The position numbers and the translations under genes were made by a program. Under the pieces are notes generated by a model that was given only the letters and a program-made list of their open reading frames with translations, was not told the origin of the DNA and ran no database searches. From Hygrophila difformis (Eukaryota > Streptophyta > Magnoliopsida > Lamiales > Acanthaceae), in the NCBI GenBank assembly GCA_030278955.1, contig JAOANR010000006.1, positions 5,513,310-5,577,309 on the forward strand: a stretch of DNA of 64,000 nucleotides, given 5' to 3'. The number at the start of each line of letters is the position of its first letter. Positions within the stretch are counted from its first letter, which is position 1. Shown piece by piece: positions 11,701-24,071 of the stretch.

Positions 11701-14700
11701 TGTCGACAAAGTTTCATGTTATGTTTCTGATGATGGTGCTGCAATGCTGACCTTCGAAGCCCTTTCTGAGACTGCTGAGTTTGCTCGGAAATGGGTACCC
11801 TTCTGCAAGAAGCACCATATTGAACCTAGGGCACCTGAGTTTTATTTTCAACAAAAAATAGATTACCTGAAGGACAAGATTCAACCTTCCTTTGTGAAGG
11901 AGCGCAGAGCAATGAAGGTTTGTGACAGCATTCCTGGTTATTTATCTTTAATTAGCTTGACTAATACCTTGCCCCTTGTTCATTTTCTTCTTTCAAAACA
12001 TTAACAACTCAATTCTTATAGTAAGAATACTATGCATACTATATCTGGAAGAGAAATAAGATGAGGACAATTGATGAGAGAATTTCAACCCATTGTTGAG
12101 AAATAGGTCTTGATCTGCATAATTTATTGCTTCTGCAATATTTGATTTCATTAAATGTGAATATTTTCTGCATGGAAGGTATTAATGACATAAGAGTATA
12201 CCTCTGTAGCAGTGTCTTATAATTAAATTTAGTGTAGTAGGAAAAAGGTAAATAATGAGCTGTAATTGTAAATCAAATTTTTTTCTTGCAGAGAGAATAT
12301 GAGGAATTTAAGGTACGGATAAATGCTCTTGTTGCAAAGGCTCAAAAGATGCCTGAAGAAGGATGGACGATGCAAGATGGAACTTCCTGGCCTGGGAATA
12401 ACACAAGGGATCATCCAGGAATGATCCAGGTATTTGTTGTAATCTGTACGTGTGTTTATTTATATAATTATATATGTATATATTCTCATCATAATTCTCC
12501 TTTTTGCCACCATTCATCGACAGGTCTTTCTGGGTCACAGTGGGGGCCTTGATACTGATGGCAATGAGCTCCCTAGACTTGTTTATGTTTCTCGTGAGAA
12601 GCGGCCAGGATTCCAGCATCACAAAAAGGCTGGAGCTATGAATGCTTTGGTAGGTTATTCATGTTCAATGAATCAATTAAGGCGTCTTAATACCTGTTGC
12701 TAATCCAATCCATGAGAATGTCTTCTACAAATTTTATAGAGTGACTTCAATTTGCTATAGAAGTTGGTAAATAAGAAATGTTTTGAGTAAATGGAGGTGA
12801 CTACAATTTTCTCAAGAAAGATAATAAATGATTTTTGGAAAGGTTAAAGTTGTTTTGGGGGTTGCTAAGTGAAGTATATGATAAGATGATACATTTTGTT
12901 TTGATCGGCAGGTTTTTGACTTATCATGGAAAATACATTCTGTTGTGTGCAAAAATGCTGGTCAGCACCAGTTAGTTGATGGCCTTACAATGTTTTTCTT
13001 TTTTTTTGGTTATCTTTCAGATTCGTGTCTCTGCTGTCCTCACAAATGGAGCATATCTATTGAATGTTGATTGTGATCATTACTTCAACAATAGCAAAGC
13101 TCTTAAAGAAGCCATGTGCTTTATGATGGATCCTGCATATGGAAGGAAGACTTGTTATGTTCAGTTCCCACAGCGTTTTGATGGCATTGATATGCATGAT
13201 AGATATGCCAATCGCAACATTGTCTTTTTTGATGTAGGTGTTTCTTGACTTTCTGCATCTGTTATTTGGTACTGTGATATTGCTGTCCTCCACAATTTTA
13301 GTTAAAAAAAATTCCTTGTGCAGATCAACTTGAAAGGATTGGATGGCCTTCAAGGTCCTGTCTATGTGGGAACGGGATGTTGCTTCAACAGGCAAGCTCT
13401 ATATGGGTATGATCCAGTTCTGACAGAAGAGGATTTGCAACCAAACATCATAGTTAAAAGCTGTTGTGGAACAAGGAAAAAGGGAAAGCATGCCAACAAA
13501 AAATACGTTGATAAGAAGCGTGCGGTTAAAAGGACTGAATCGACTATTCCAATCTTTAATGCTGAGGATATAGAAGATGGCATAGATGGTAGGTTCTAAC
13601 ATTAAGCCTCTTTTTACTTGAAGCAGTTCTGTCTCTTGCGACATCTTTTTATGTTTTTATTGTTCATTTTCTGAATTTACGTTTACATGGTTGATGCGTA
13701 ATTTATCAATTGAATCTTTCAATTTATAGGTTACGACGAGGAGAAATCACTGATTATGTCCCAGAAGAGCTTGGAGAAGCGTTTTGGTCAGTCCCCTGTC
13801 TTCATTGCTGCGACCTTTATGGAACAAGGAGGTATTCCACCATCAACAAATCCTGCTACTCTTCTGAAAGAAGCAATCCATGTCATTAGTTGTGGGTATG
13901 AAGATAAGACTGAGTGGGGAAAAGAGGTATATTACACAATTTTTACACTTTTGCTAGTTAATTTGGTCTTATGGAATGTAGAATGTATAAATGTGCATTT
14001 TGAAACATATTAATTAATCGAGCTTAAATATCTGATGCAGATTGGGTGGATATATGGCTCTGTCACTGAAGATATTTTAACTGGGTTTAAGATGCACGCA
14101 CGTGGATGGATTTCAATTTACTGTATGCCACCTCGCCCAGCATTCAAGGGTTCTGCTCCAATCAATCTGTCAGATCGTCTGAACCAGGTCCTCCGGTGGG
14201 CTCTGGGATCCATTGAAATTCTTCTAAGCAGGCATTGTCCTATATGGTATGGTTATAATGGGAAACTGCAGCTCCTTGAGAGGCTCGCATACATCAACAC
14301 CATCGTTTATCCACTCACCTCTATTCCTTTAATTGCTTATTGTGTGCTTCCTGCTATCTGTCTTCTCACAAACAAATTTATCATCCCACAGGTATGCAAC
14401 TCCTTTTACCGTCTAGAACAGTTCTATATTTCCCTTCGATGACGAGGTCCTGGTTCTAACCTTGATATTTTGCAGATAAGCAACTTCGCTAGCATGTGGT
14501 TTATTCTTCTCTTCGCTTCTATTTTCGCCACCGGCATTCTGGAAATGAGGTGGGGTGGTGTTACCGTAGAGGACTGGTGGAGAAATGAACAATTTTGGGT
14601 CATCGGTGGAACATCAGCCCATCTCTTTGCTGTCTTCCAAGGTCTCCTGAAAGTACTTGCTGGGATCGACACCAATTTCACTGTCACCTCAAAAGCATCT

Positions 14701-15063
14701 GATGATGATGGGGACTTTGCTGAGCTCTATGTGTTCAAGTGGACATCACTTCTGATTCCTCCTACCACGGTTCTTTGTGTGAACTTGGTGGGAGTGGTTG
14801 CAGGTGTCTCATATGCTATTAACAGCGGGTACCAAGCATGGGGCCCTCTTTTCGGAAAGTTGTTTTTCGCCATATGGGTTATTGTCCACTTGTATCCTTT
14901 CCTCAAAGGTTTGATGGGCCGCCAAAACCGCACACCCACAATCGTCATTGTCTGGTCAATTCTGCTTGCATCCATCTTCTCTTTGCTCTGGGTCCGAATC
15001 GATCCGTTTACATCAGAAGCAACAAAGAGAGCTGGACAAGGTCAATGTGGTGTGAACTGCTAG
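8739..15063 (+). CDS. CESA1: Cellulose synthase A catalytic subunit, CESA1 type (primary wall)
   Basis: Fourteen exons join in frame: 8739-8819, 9633-9828, 9909-10090, 10520-10640, 10738-10924, 11193-11459, 11572-11917, 12292-12429, 12524-12649, 13021-13233, 13324-13588, 13730-13926, 14041-14391, 14476-15063 (1085 aa). The start [20 protein letters not shown] is typical of CESA1. An N-terminal RING-like zinc finger (CQICGD to CPQCKTR, about 39-83) comes first. The GT-2 catalytic motifs follow: DDG near 398-400, DCD at 565-567, TED at 782-784 and QVLRW at 822-826. Two transmembrane helices precede the catalytic domain and about six follow it. The protein uses UDP-glucose to extend beta-1,4-glucan chains and works in the plasma-membrane rosette with CESA3 and a CESA6-like subunit. 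No disabling change is seen. The end QCGVNC differs from the Arabidopsis CESA1 tail but is found in other CESA1-type proteins. Confidence 0.97.
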
Positions 15064-15627
15064 GAGGACAACTTGGGTTCAAAGCTCCTCCATTTTGCCT
15101 TGCCTTGGTGTATATAGACAGACAGATGATACCTCCGGTGAAGTCGTATCTTCAGAATACTTAAATTATTTTGTATAATGTTGTGCTATTCTCTGCATAG
15201 TGGAGGAAAGGGATGGATGATAAATCAAAGTTGAGGCACATTTTGGCCATTTGAAGGTAATCATTGTGCAGCTTGTGTTTGTGTACAATCATTCAATCAG
15301 ACTGTGGGACAAGTATACTTGTTGAATTGCTATTTTTGCTGTAATGTGATGAATGGACTGAGTTGTTTAATTTATCCATTAATGTTTTTCTACTAGGGTT
15401 TTTTTTTTTTTTCAATGTGAAAAAAAATGAGAAGGCTTTACTTTTAAAACGTTGAAAGTTGGTGAGAAAAATGATGCAAATGAGTTAGAAGCGTGTTTTA
15501 GGATTTTGGGTACCAATGGAATTGAAGAGCGACTTCCATTCAATGCATTTGGTACGAGAGGAGTATCTGAAAAGGCATACTCTGATTTCAATTCCTACTC
15601 CTAACTCCCAAGAAGCGCAGTCGGCAG
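15064..15627. other. CESA1 3' UTR and intergenic DNA
   Basis: The first 300-350 bases after the stop codon are the probable 3' UTR. The rest leads to the hAT-type MITE target site at 15620-15627. No other feature is seen. Confidence 0.5.
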
Positions 15628-16020
15628 TAGGGGTGGGAATAGGCCAGGCCCGGCCCGGCCTTGTACGGCCTAGGCCTATTTAAGTTTTGTAAGGCCTAGG
15701 CGTGGCCTATTGCCTGTAATAGGCTTAGTTTCTAGGCCTAAGTCTGGCCTTTTTAACTAAATAGGTCAGGCCTTAAGCCCCTATTTAATAAATTTTTAAA
15801 TTTATAAAAAATATATATTCAAATATTAAATAAATAATAAATAGTATTGTTAATAAATTATAAAAAAATTATATTAAAAAATTAAACAGGCCGGCCAATT
15901 TAGTTAAATAGGCCTATAAATTTATCTAGGCCTGGTCTATTTGGTAAAAAGGCCAGGCCAGGTCAGGCCTATAATAGGCCAGGCCATAGCTGTCGGATAG
16001 CCTGGCCTATCCCACCCCTA
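15628..16020. mobile_element. hAT-type MITE with 8-bp TSD next to the ALBA gene
   Basis: The 393-bp element starts TAGGGGTGGGAATAGGCC and ends GGCCTATCCCACCCCTA, giving terminal inverted repeats of about 21 bp with one indel. It is flanked by the perfect 8-bp repeat GTCGGCAG at 15620-15627 and 16021-16028, the target-site size of hAT elements. The arms are rich in AGGCC/GGCCTA words and the middle is AT-rich. There is no coding capacity, so it would depend on a transposase elsewhere. The right target copy ends six bases before the ALBA gene's first ATG. Confidence 0.92.
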
Positions 16021-16034
16021 GTCGGCAGAGAAAA

Positions 16035-17629
16035 ATGCGCCGGGCGACGATGGTGGCAACCCAAGGATGGAAAGAAAACACGATCCAAGTTTCCTATTCC
16101 AAGAGATCCCTCTTCTTTTATGTTAATCTCTCCAAGGTTTTGTGCTCTACCCTTGCATTGTGTTGTGTTTGTGTTGCAAATTGCAATCCGTTGATTTTCT
16201 TGTGTCCCCCTTTATTATTGGATTTCTTTCCTCCATTGTACGGCTTTGGCTCGTGCTGTTATTGTACTATATACTTTTCAGAATATTTTACCTCTCTCTC
16301 TCAGTTCCTTTTAAAACTGAATAAGTACAGTATAGAAGCTTTCAGTTTTCACTTGCCAACTTGATGGTTTGTGACGAAAGAAGACGTAATTAGTGGCGTG
16401 TTTGGCTTTATATATATCATCTGATCATGGTTTACAATGTGTAATAAGTAGTTGTATTTTCCTTTGGATCTCCTCAAGAGCTACAGATTATTAGTTCGGA
16501 TTCTTGACAAAACCTGAAAATTGAGATTCGGATACTTGAATTTCGCACTTGTATGAGCCCATGATTTTTAGGATCTGATCATGTTAGAAAATCTCCCAGC
16601 CATAAATTGGTGGCGATGACTCCTGCTTGCTTATGTAGATATTATATAGATAGGGGCAATTCCATCATTACCAAATTGGTTTTGGGTTACATACTCGTAT
16701 GCAAATTTACCATATAATAATGTGAATGGTTTTCTTGAACCTGTAGGTAGCCATGTACACCAATTTTTTCATTAAAAGCATGTACCCAAAACTTGTGTAT
16801 TGTCACGGTGAATAGAAAATTCTGCTACATTGGAATGTAAGTGAACAAAGCCAAGTTTGTTTAATATTGGCTATACAAAGAAAATTTGAAATCTAATGTT
16901 GTAGATGAAGCCGGGAAATGCATCTTTTGTTTGCCTCTCAAATCAGGTTGTAGGAATAGCACAATTTTCAGAAACATTTTCTTGGTTTGTGGTGCTATAG
17001 TACTTATTATTACAAGCGCCTGATGAGTTGATAAACATATTTCAGAGGTATCTGCAGCAACACGATGAGGTGGAGCTCTCTGGTCTTGGAATGGGTATTG
17101 AATTTTTCTACAATTTTGCTCGAGTCCCCAATCTTGGGATTATTAATTGATAATGCTAAGATGCTACTTATATGGCAACAGCTATTTCCAGTGTGGTGAG
17201 TATTGCTGAAATCTTGAAGAACGATGGATTTGCTGTTGAGAAAAGTGAGACATCTTTACGTTTAATTTTTTCAATTCTGTTTCATTTTTGGATCTATGTT
17301 TGTGTAAGCATTCTAATTAAGGTGCCTTGTATGTTTAGAGATCAGGACCTCAATGATAGACATGAGGGATGATCCAGGCCAGCGCCCACTGCCCAAAGCA
17401 AAGGTAAAGTGATGGAAAACTTGAGTTGTAACTTGTAACCTTGTTTGGTGGACATGGTATTGATTTAATTTTTGGTTTAGTTTTATTGCATACTTATTTT
17501 TCTTGGCTTCTCTTATTGTAGATTGAGATCCTATTGGGCAAATCCGAAAGCTTTGATGATTTGATGGCAGTTGAAGCAGACGAGGATGAAACTGGCTACG
17601 AGACAACCAGAATTGACATTTGCTATTGA
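16035..17629 (+). CDS. ALBA-domain DNA/RNA-binding protein
   Basis: Five exons join in frame: 16035-16136, 17046-17094, 17182-17244, 17339-17403 and 17522-17629 (128 aa). The protein reads NTIQVSYSKRSLFFYVNLSK, RYLQQHDEVELSGLGM, then ISSVVSIAEILKNDGFAVEK, SMIDMRDDPGQRPLPKAK and IEILLGKSESFDDLMAVE. This is the order and spacing of the short plant ALBA proteins of the At2g34160/At1g29250 type. ALBA proteins bind RNA, DNA and R-loops as dimers. The start may be ATG 16035 or ATG 16050. The usual acidic N-terminus of the family (MEEIT-like) is absent, possibly because the hAT MITE inserted just upstream. The C-terminus after DEDETGYE (TTRIDICY) is unusual and lies in a tandem duplication. Confidence 0.85.
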
Positions 17630-17677
17630 ATCTCTGGAGGATGACAACCAGAATTGACATTGTCTGTTGAATCTCTG
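17602..17677 (+). repeat. Tandem duplication across the ALBA stop codon
   Basis: The 35-bp unit starting GACAACCAGAATTGACATT and ending TTGAATCTCTG occurs at 17602-17636 and again at 17643-17677 with small changes. The stop codon of the ALBA reading frame lies inside the first copy. The protein's last residues are therefore set by the duplication. Confidence 0.85.
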
Positions 17678-18279
17678 TACCTTTTGAAGTGGAAATGATG
17701 TAATGTCCAAAATTCACAATCTTGCTACTGTTTTCAGAGGGGATTCTGTTTCCTCTCCATGTAGGTATCTGAAACTTGACTTCCAATTTTGATGCTGAAA
17801 ATGATGATGGTACATATAGCTCTCTGAAACTACATACTACTCCATTACTAATTTGCAGTGAACACTAAAATGGGCACATCAGGCCAGCCTATGGGGATGT
17901 TTGGAAGTCAGCAGATCCACTAGCAGATAGTAGATTCGGAGAGAGAACTGTGAAAGGATATGCTCTTCCAATATGCTATATGCTACCAAATATGCTTGCT
18001 CCCAAACATACTCAATATGCTGATATACACCAAAGAACCACAGATAAGGCCAAAAAACAGTACAATTAAGTTTCAAATGAAATCCCATCTAGATCTCAAT
18101 TCAAGGTCCAATATCTTAGCAAAAATTTCAAAGGATAAAAACAAAGCAAATGTTACTTATTTAGTCAATGCCAAGAAGGAAAAAATACTACTAGTCTTTT
18201 GATCTGTGTCTATGGCAGATTGCCAAACCATGTCTTGATTTATTCTCACACGTTTGCTGTTTCTCTACCAAAATTTGGT
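17630..18279. other. Region between convergent ALBA and BT1 genes
   Basis: Holds the probable 3' UTRs of both convergent genes and one short inverted-repeat element (17894-18011). Nothing else is recognised. Confidence 0.5.
17894..18011. mobile_element. Short MITE, GATGTTTGG family (copy 1)
   Basis: The left end reads GGGGATGTTTGGAAGTCAGC and continues with AGCAGATCCACTAGCAGATAG. The right end reads GCTCCCAAACATACTC. The same left end, similar interior and TCCCAAACATC right end occur at 58296-58414, with nearly the same length (about 118 bp). Two related copies with matching inverted ends support a small mobile family. The superfamily is uncertain. Confidence 0.6.
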
Positions 18280-20885
18280 TCATGCCTCATCTTCTTTTTC
18301 TACCAAAATTCTCTTGCATGCTTCATAACACATGAAAGAGATCCCTGCAGCAGGGACCAGCTTCAAACAGCTCGGACCAAGACCTTTATACAAGCCCTGG
18401 ATTCCTTCCTGTTCGAGTATGCACGCAAGGGCATGAAGCACATTCCTATACACCTGCCTCCCACTCACAGCCCCAACCTGCATATGCTTGCGAGCCACTT
18501 CTAGAGGAAATGTAGCGCTGCTAGAAATAGCACCTGCTGCAGATCCAATCAAGAGTGTTTCTATATTGCCAATCCTTTCCTGTCTGGAAAGCTTCCTGTA
18601 GAGTTTTCGCAATGTGTCGTATGCACAATAATTAGTTGCAGCATATGGAATCACCCCAATAAGACTAGGAGTAAGACCTCTGTATAGCTCTCCTACACCA
18701 CCCTCTTGCAATATCTTCACAAATGCATCCACCATCCCATTATAAACCCCTCTCTGCATCATGAAGATTATCCATTAAGATAAACTGTGATGACCTTGAA
18801 AATGACCAATAATTTAGTGATGGTTTTACCTGTATGGTTAATCGGGTTTTGACTAACTCAAGCGGGTATGTGATCAAAGTAGAGCTGACACCAGCACAGG
18901 CGCCGGCAATCAATGAAGGGGGAACAGGCAATTTAGATTGTTCACCAGGTTTTGGTGACAAATTCTTATTGACAGTGTCGTAAGCATATAACTGCAGAAA
19001 ATCACAGATAACTGATAAATGGGAAAAATGCAATGCAAGAGTAACGTACAGATATTTATGCATGAACACAATACTTTTGATGCTCCATATTTAACAAGCA
19101 GCATTCAATACTTGAACATGGCCATCCACCGAAAAAACTGATAGCTCAAAGAATGTGTCCTATTTCCATTTTTATGGGCTACCACATAACACATTTTTCT
19201 AGGCAACAATGAACATCTTGGGTCGAAAGATGGTGGTCATGTTTGATAATTCTTATTAGAGCTCTTATTATAGGATTCCTCTAATAAGGGGTCTAATAAG
19301 ACTTCTATTAAGACTTATCAAACATGGCCGCACAGTCGCTCCCATCACAACTTCTCTAACTATGTTAATGCAAACAGAGTGACATTTTGGGCACGGAACT
19401 TTGCTCATCCCTGCTGTAACACATTCTCCCACTAGGCAGTCACACAGAACATGGAAAACACAGTTGCTTCATGCAAACAATAGTACAAAAAAGTCACTCA
19501 AGACCCAGTGTAGAACAAAGGACTGCACATCACACACAGTTCCAATTTAATGCCCAGGACTACAATGTACGTGGCCGGTGATCTCCCTCCCAAATTGAAA
19601 GGACAGTATTAGAGAATAGCAATAAGAGCAATCATATGTCACGGGTTGGAATGTTGGCCAGGCCAGCATGGAAATAAACGAAAAATGAAGGTATTAGAGA
19701 GATGCAGGCACACTAAATTAGATAGAAGAGATAATGAATGTAGTAAAAGTGGAGACATCGCCAAGCGATGGTAAAATTAGGAAAACACATCTGAAATGAT
19801 TGTGTATGCGTATCAAAAGACATCTAGATCCCTTGAACAACAAAAAATAGGTGGCACTATGTTCATATTGAAGGGGAAGGAGGCATCTAGAAAGAATTCA
19901 GAGTAAACTATTAAAAATTACACGTTACATTCGAATCTAGGGAAAAGTGTCTTGATTCATAAAGTAAAAGAGGAACAAATTACAAATGCATAGATGAGCA
20001 TGGCTATACTATACAAGCCTTCAAGGCCCTTGGGACTTATGGACCAGCAATATACTCAGCCACCCAGGCTCATGATCAATTTCCCATGACCATGCCCAAT
20101 TGCTCTAAGTAAAAGCAAATTATAAGCGATAAGCAAAATTTCAGCTAATGATAATATTACCTCATTCTCATCGGATACTATCAAAAATAAAGGAGACACA
20201 CTATGACAAGTACACCATATGAAGCCAAGTATGATAAAATCAAAGATAAACTCATAGGCATAGATAAGCAAGCCAAGCAGAATTCAAAACATAGATATAC
20301 AAGGTATCATCATATATACAATTCTCGTTAAGGAATAACAAAGTAAATGATAAACAAAGAAAATATAACGGGGATTCCTTTTACCTCTATGGCTTTGCTC
20401 GGCGCAACTCGAATCACATTAACAAAATTTCCCCTAAACAATCCCTTCCATCCTTCAGTATTCATGATATTTTGGAACACCTCCGTTGAGGAATTCCCAC
20501 TGCTACCCACCATCAAATGTGTCCTAATTGTCTCCAATGGAGCCACTGCCGTCCTTGATATTGCCCCAGCAATTCCACCACTAATTAACCTCCTCAAAGA
20601 AGGATTCGAAACCTTAATCTTAATCTTAAGCCCACCTTTCTTATTCTTGTTTATCGGCCCCTTCTCCTCATCGGGCAATGAGACATACTTCTCAAGCAAA
20701 TCTGCGCTCGGTAATTTGAAACCTCCATTTTCATTGTTTCCCATTTGACTGACAGAGGCAAATAAACCTCCACCCGGGAAAAGATTGCTTCCATCACGTA
20801 TACTCCACTGGAGCCCCAAATCAGAATTTGATAATAACCCATTCTTTGAAAATTCCAAAGAATGCATTTTTCCTTTCCTGCCCAT
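18280..20885 (-). CDS. BT1: BT1-type adenine nucleotide carrier (mitochondrial carrier family)
   Basis: Three minus-strand exons join in frame: 20885-20385, 18991-18830 and 18753-18280 (378 aa, start MGRKGKMHSLEF). About 125 residues of N-terminal extension precede three mitochondrial-carrier repeats. Each repeat has a PX[DE]XX[KR] signature: APLETIRTHL, YPLELVKTRL and FPLEVARKHM. The ending KLVPAAGISFMCYEACKRIL matches the Brittle1 (BT1/SHS1) group. In cereals BT1 imports ADP-glucose into plastids. In eudicots the homologue carries AMP, ADP and ATP at the plastid and/or mitochondrial envelope. The first intron (18992-20384) contains a short inverted-repeat element. All splice phases agree and no disabling change is seen. 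The gene converges with the ALBA gene. Confidence 0.92.
19238..19326. mobile_element. 89-bp inverted-repeat element inside BT1 intron 1
   Basis: The ends are a perfect 12-bp inverted repeat: CATGTTTGATAA at 19238-19249 and TTATCAAACATG at 19315-19326. The interior is made of CTTATTAGA/TCTAATAAG words that can pair further. It looks like a very short MITE. No clear target-site duplication is seen. Confidence 0.55.
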
Positions 20886-21371
20886 CCTCAAGATCCCAAA
20901 AAATACCGCGAACAACCAAACCCAATAACCTAAATCACTCACCCGTGTTTCCTCTATGCGGTAAACAGGAATTGTGTGAAAATCATGTTTCCAGGCCAAC
21001 TATCCTTAGCTTTGAGAAAAACTTCATTCTTGAAATTGGTAGGTACGAGGCGGGAGGGTGGGTGGATGGCAAAATGGTTCTAAAGTCTGCAAGAACAAGG
21101 AGCCGCTACACTCCTCTACAAACCGAAAAAAAAAAAAGAAAAAAAATTATGCTGGTAATGTAGGAGTGGATTAATTATGTAGAAATAAATATAGTGATTT
21201 GTGACTTGTGAGGGTGTAATATGGAGGCGGAGATTTCAACAAGGGTTTCTTTGGCGTACAGATTATAGAGAAGGCGAGATTCACTTCTTCGCCCTTCACG
21301 GCCCCAGACCAGGACCAGTAGGAGTATTCTGGCAGGATGCCCAGCCCAATATTAAAATACCACATGTATTA

Positions 21372-21634
21372 AAATCCCACCTTAACTTACTTGTCATGTC
21401 TGACTTTTTGATACTATTCATTATTTAATTTTGATTAAATTATTTATTGCAAGTATATACTTGATAAAAAATAGCCGACTTGGGTATTGTAAGAATCATG
21501 TAATCATATAGTTTCAGAATATATAATTTACATAATTTTTTATTGTATATATTTTGAGATATTAACAATCGAAAAAGTATATTGAATTTTATGCAGAAAT
21601 GAAACATGACGGGTAAAATGGGACATATAGAGTA
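21372..21634. mobile_element. Stowaway-like MITE, decayed copy
   Basis: The interior (ACTTGTCATGTCTGACTTTT, AGTTTCAGAATATATAATTT, GAGATATTAACA) matches the intact copy at 29327-29584 along its whole length. The left terminal repeat has lost the CTCCCTCCGT bases. The right end still reads ATGGGACATATAGAGTA. An older copy of the same family. Confidence 0.7.
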
Positions 21635-22701
21635 ATAGTATTAATATTCTAATAATGTCTTTATGCCTAACTACACCATTACTAAGAAAATGAAGTATTT
21701 GGGAGTATGTAGTATTACTCTTTGCAATAAAAATATTTTAGCAAAGTATTCTCTTGATTGGGAAGCTTGGAGATTCTTTTTCTTTCTTTTGCCATAATAT
21801 GTGGGGGCATTCAGCGGTATAATACTAATAATTCGTAATCTTATTTTTTGCGGATCAAATGGAGCTGTGATGCACTCGTTCAAGATTAACCACCAAGTCC
21901 GGATGTTGGAATTGAGAGATTTATGCAGCCACCAACTCATATATAGAGTACATCATATATAGAATAGGTTGATATGTAGTACTCCTCCCAAGAGGCGGAC
22001 CAAAAAAATTTATCGTAGGGGACCTAGTTGCACAACTTGTTAATAGACTGTACAATCCGTGCTCGATTTTAATTTTTTTTAAGGCACCATCTTTTTAAAT
22101 GAATTTCATTATTAATTTTTTTAAGAAGTTTTCATATTTCTTAATTTTTCTTTTGATATTTTGAACATGCAGTAGCGCAGTAAATCTTAAACCCTGAACT
22201 CCAAAAGTGGCTCTTCTCTGCTAAGAGTTCTAATTGTAATATTTTGTTTAATTTTTTTTAATCTTTTCTAAAGAATTACATAGTGGTTGGATACTTTTTG
22301 CCATTTAGACCATATTTTGAGTGCATGAATTAATTAAAAATAAATAAAAATTAGTTTTTTATGTTTTAAAATTTTTATTATAGTGTTATAGTATATGTTG
22401 AATAGAGTAACTGAAATTTTATAATTATATTTTAAGATATTATAATGAACTGATTTTTATAATAGAACATAGTAATTTAAAATAAATAAACAATCGGCTA
22501 GTTGACAATTTTTAGGATTGGAAGAAAACTTTACAATTTAAGATTTATAGGAGATTAAAGAAAAATTGGAAAATTATACTTGAATTGGAGAAGAAAAAAA
22601 AATATGAGATAGTTAAATAGAAATATATATATTTATATAAAGGGTATATATATAAAATCAAAAAAAAATTATATATATATATATATATAAAATGGTGGCC
22701 A

Positions 22702-22944
22702 GACTCTCCGTTCCTAAATAGTTGTCTCTTTCAACTCAATTTCAATAACGAAGATTTGCATTAATTAACTCATAAAATTTTATTTTTATCCTTCAACTAA
22801 ACTCTTTCGTAATAAATGTCATGAAACAACATTTATATAAAGTAAAAGATAATATAGTAAAAAATAATATAACTACCTATAAATGATAACTATTTTAAAA
22901 TATTTTTAATATCTAAAAAGTTTACTAAAAAAGAAGGGAGAGAG
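22702..22944. mobile_element. Probable Stowaway-like MITE, divergent
   Basis: The left end ACTCTCCGTTCCTAAATAGT and the right end AAGAAGGGAGAGAGTA form an imperfect inverted repeat of the CTCCCTCCGTTCC type. The interior is AT-rich. The boundaries are approximate. Confidence 0.45.
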
Positions 22945-23547
22945 TAATAGTAATAATAGTAAAAATATAGATGTATAGAGTGGAACTGGCATAGCATATA
23001 GTATGCGCTAGCCAATGAGCAAGTTTATTTAATACGAACCGTTAAAAATTGAAAATTCAATGCGATGAGTGATGAGCCAACCAACGATGACTTGGGAATG
23101 TCAAATGTGTAACTTAATACTAGTAGATGGGCGAGCTTTATCCTTTATAGTAGGAGTCCATGTATTGTAACTTAATTGGAGGACTTTGTATCCGAGGTGT
23201 CCTGTAAGAAAAGCCCAATTTAGATTTTGGACTACTACAGGCCCAATTAAAGATTATCTTGATTTTGGACAATGAAATGAAAAGCCCATCGAGCCCAGTT
23301 TGACTCTCCAGAATCACGTTCAGTATATGAACACATGCGACATGCCGTACGCCAATTGTATGTCTGTGATGTATGTGAACGCTGTAACAATATGGCTCCA
23401 CCCACCGAGAAAAAAAAAAAAGAAGAAGCTTTGTTTACTACTCTCCAATTGTTATGTTGATTGTTGAATAACATCTATTCAAACAACACAAATAATTTAA
23501 TTTCACATGGAAAATATTTTTCGCGTGTGCACGCACTGACGCACATA

Positions 23548-23689
23548 AAGTCAACCAAGAGGTTGGGGTTCGATCCCCACCCGGCCCCCTATCCCTCCCC
23601 GTTATCCCCTTTGCAATTTATGTGGTTTGGGCTCACACACACTTTTACCGACACATGAGTATCACTGTTTACCAAAAAAAAGTCAACCA
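23548..23689 (+). mobile_element. 5'-truncated tRNA-type SINE with 10-bp TSD
   Basis: The direct repeat AAGTCAACCA at 23548-23557 and 23680-23689 flanks a 122-bp body. The body has a pol III B-box-like GGTTCGATCCCCACCC, a CCCCTATCC stretch, the GTGGTTTGGGCTCACAC tail segment and a final A run. The A-box part is missing. The same tail recurs near 30727-30785. Confidence 0.8.
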
Positions 23690-23812
23690 AAAATAGCATA
23701 ATTTTAAAAGTAGATATCTGAACAAAGACAATTAATTTAATTTGCGGGACTATTAATTCATGCATGTACATACTTATTCTTTAATAATTCTAACAATGAA
23801 GTATATTATCTA

Positions 23813-24071
23813 CTTCCTCCGTTCCTAAATAAGAGCTACGAACCCACGTTTCACGCAATCCAATACACGTTTTTAATCCGTAATAACTCAAATTCCTTAC
23901 AAGTAAAAATTATAAAAAGTTGATATTCAAAATCTATGCGATAAGACGGATCCAACAAAATCTCACTTGACTATATTTTATCTTATATAATTGTATTAAA
24001 AAGTCGAATCAAAATTACTCAATGAACAGTAACAAAAGTCAAAACGTGCGTTTAAAAGGGAACGGAGGTAG
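23813..24071. mobile_element. Stowaway-like MITE (second family)
   Basis: Flanked by TA. The ends CTTCCTCCGTTCCTAAAT and AAGGGAACGGAGGTAG form the inverted terminal repeat. The interior contains a CTCACTTGACTATATTTTA segment shared, in either orientation, with copies at 44049, 54917, 58421 and 58729. Length 259 bp. Confidence 0.75.
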
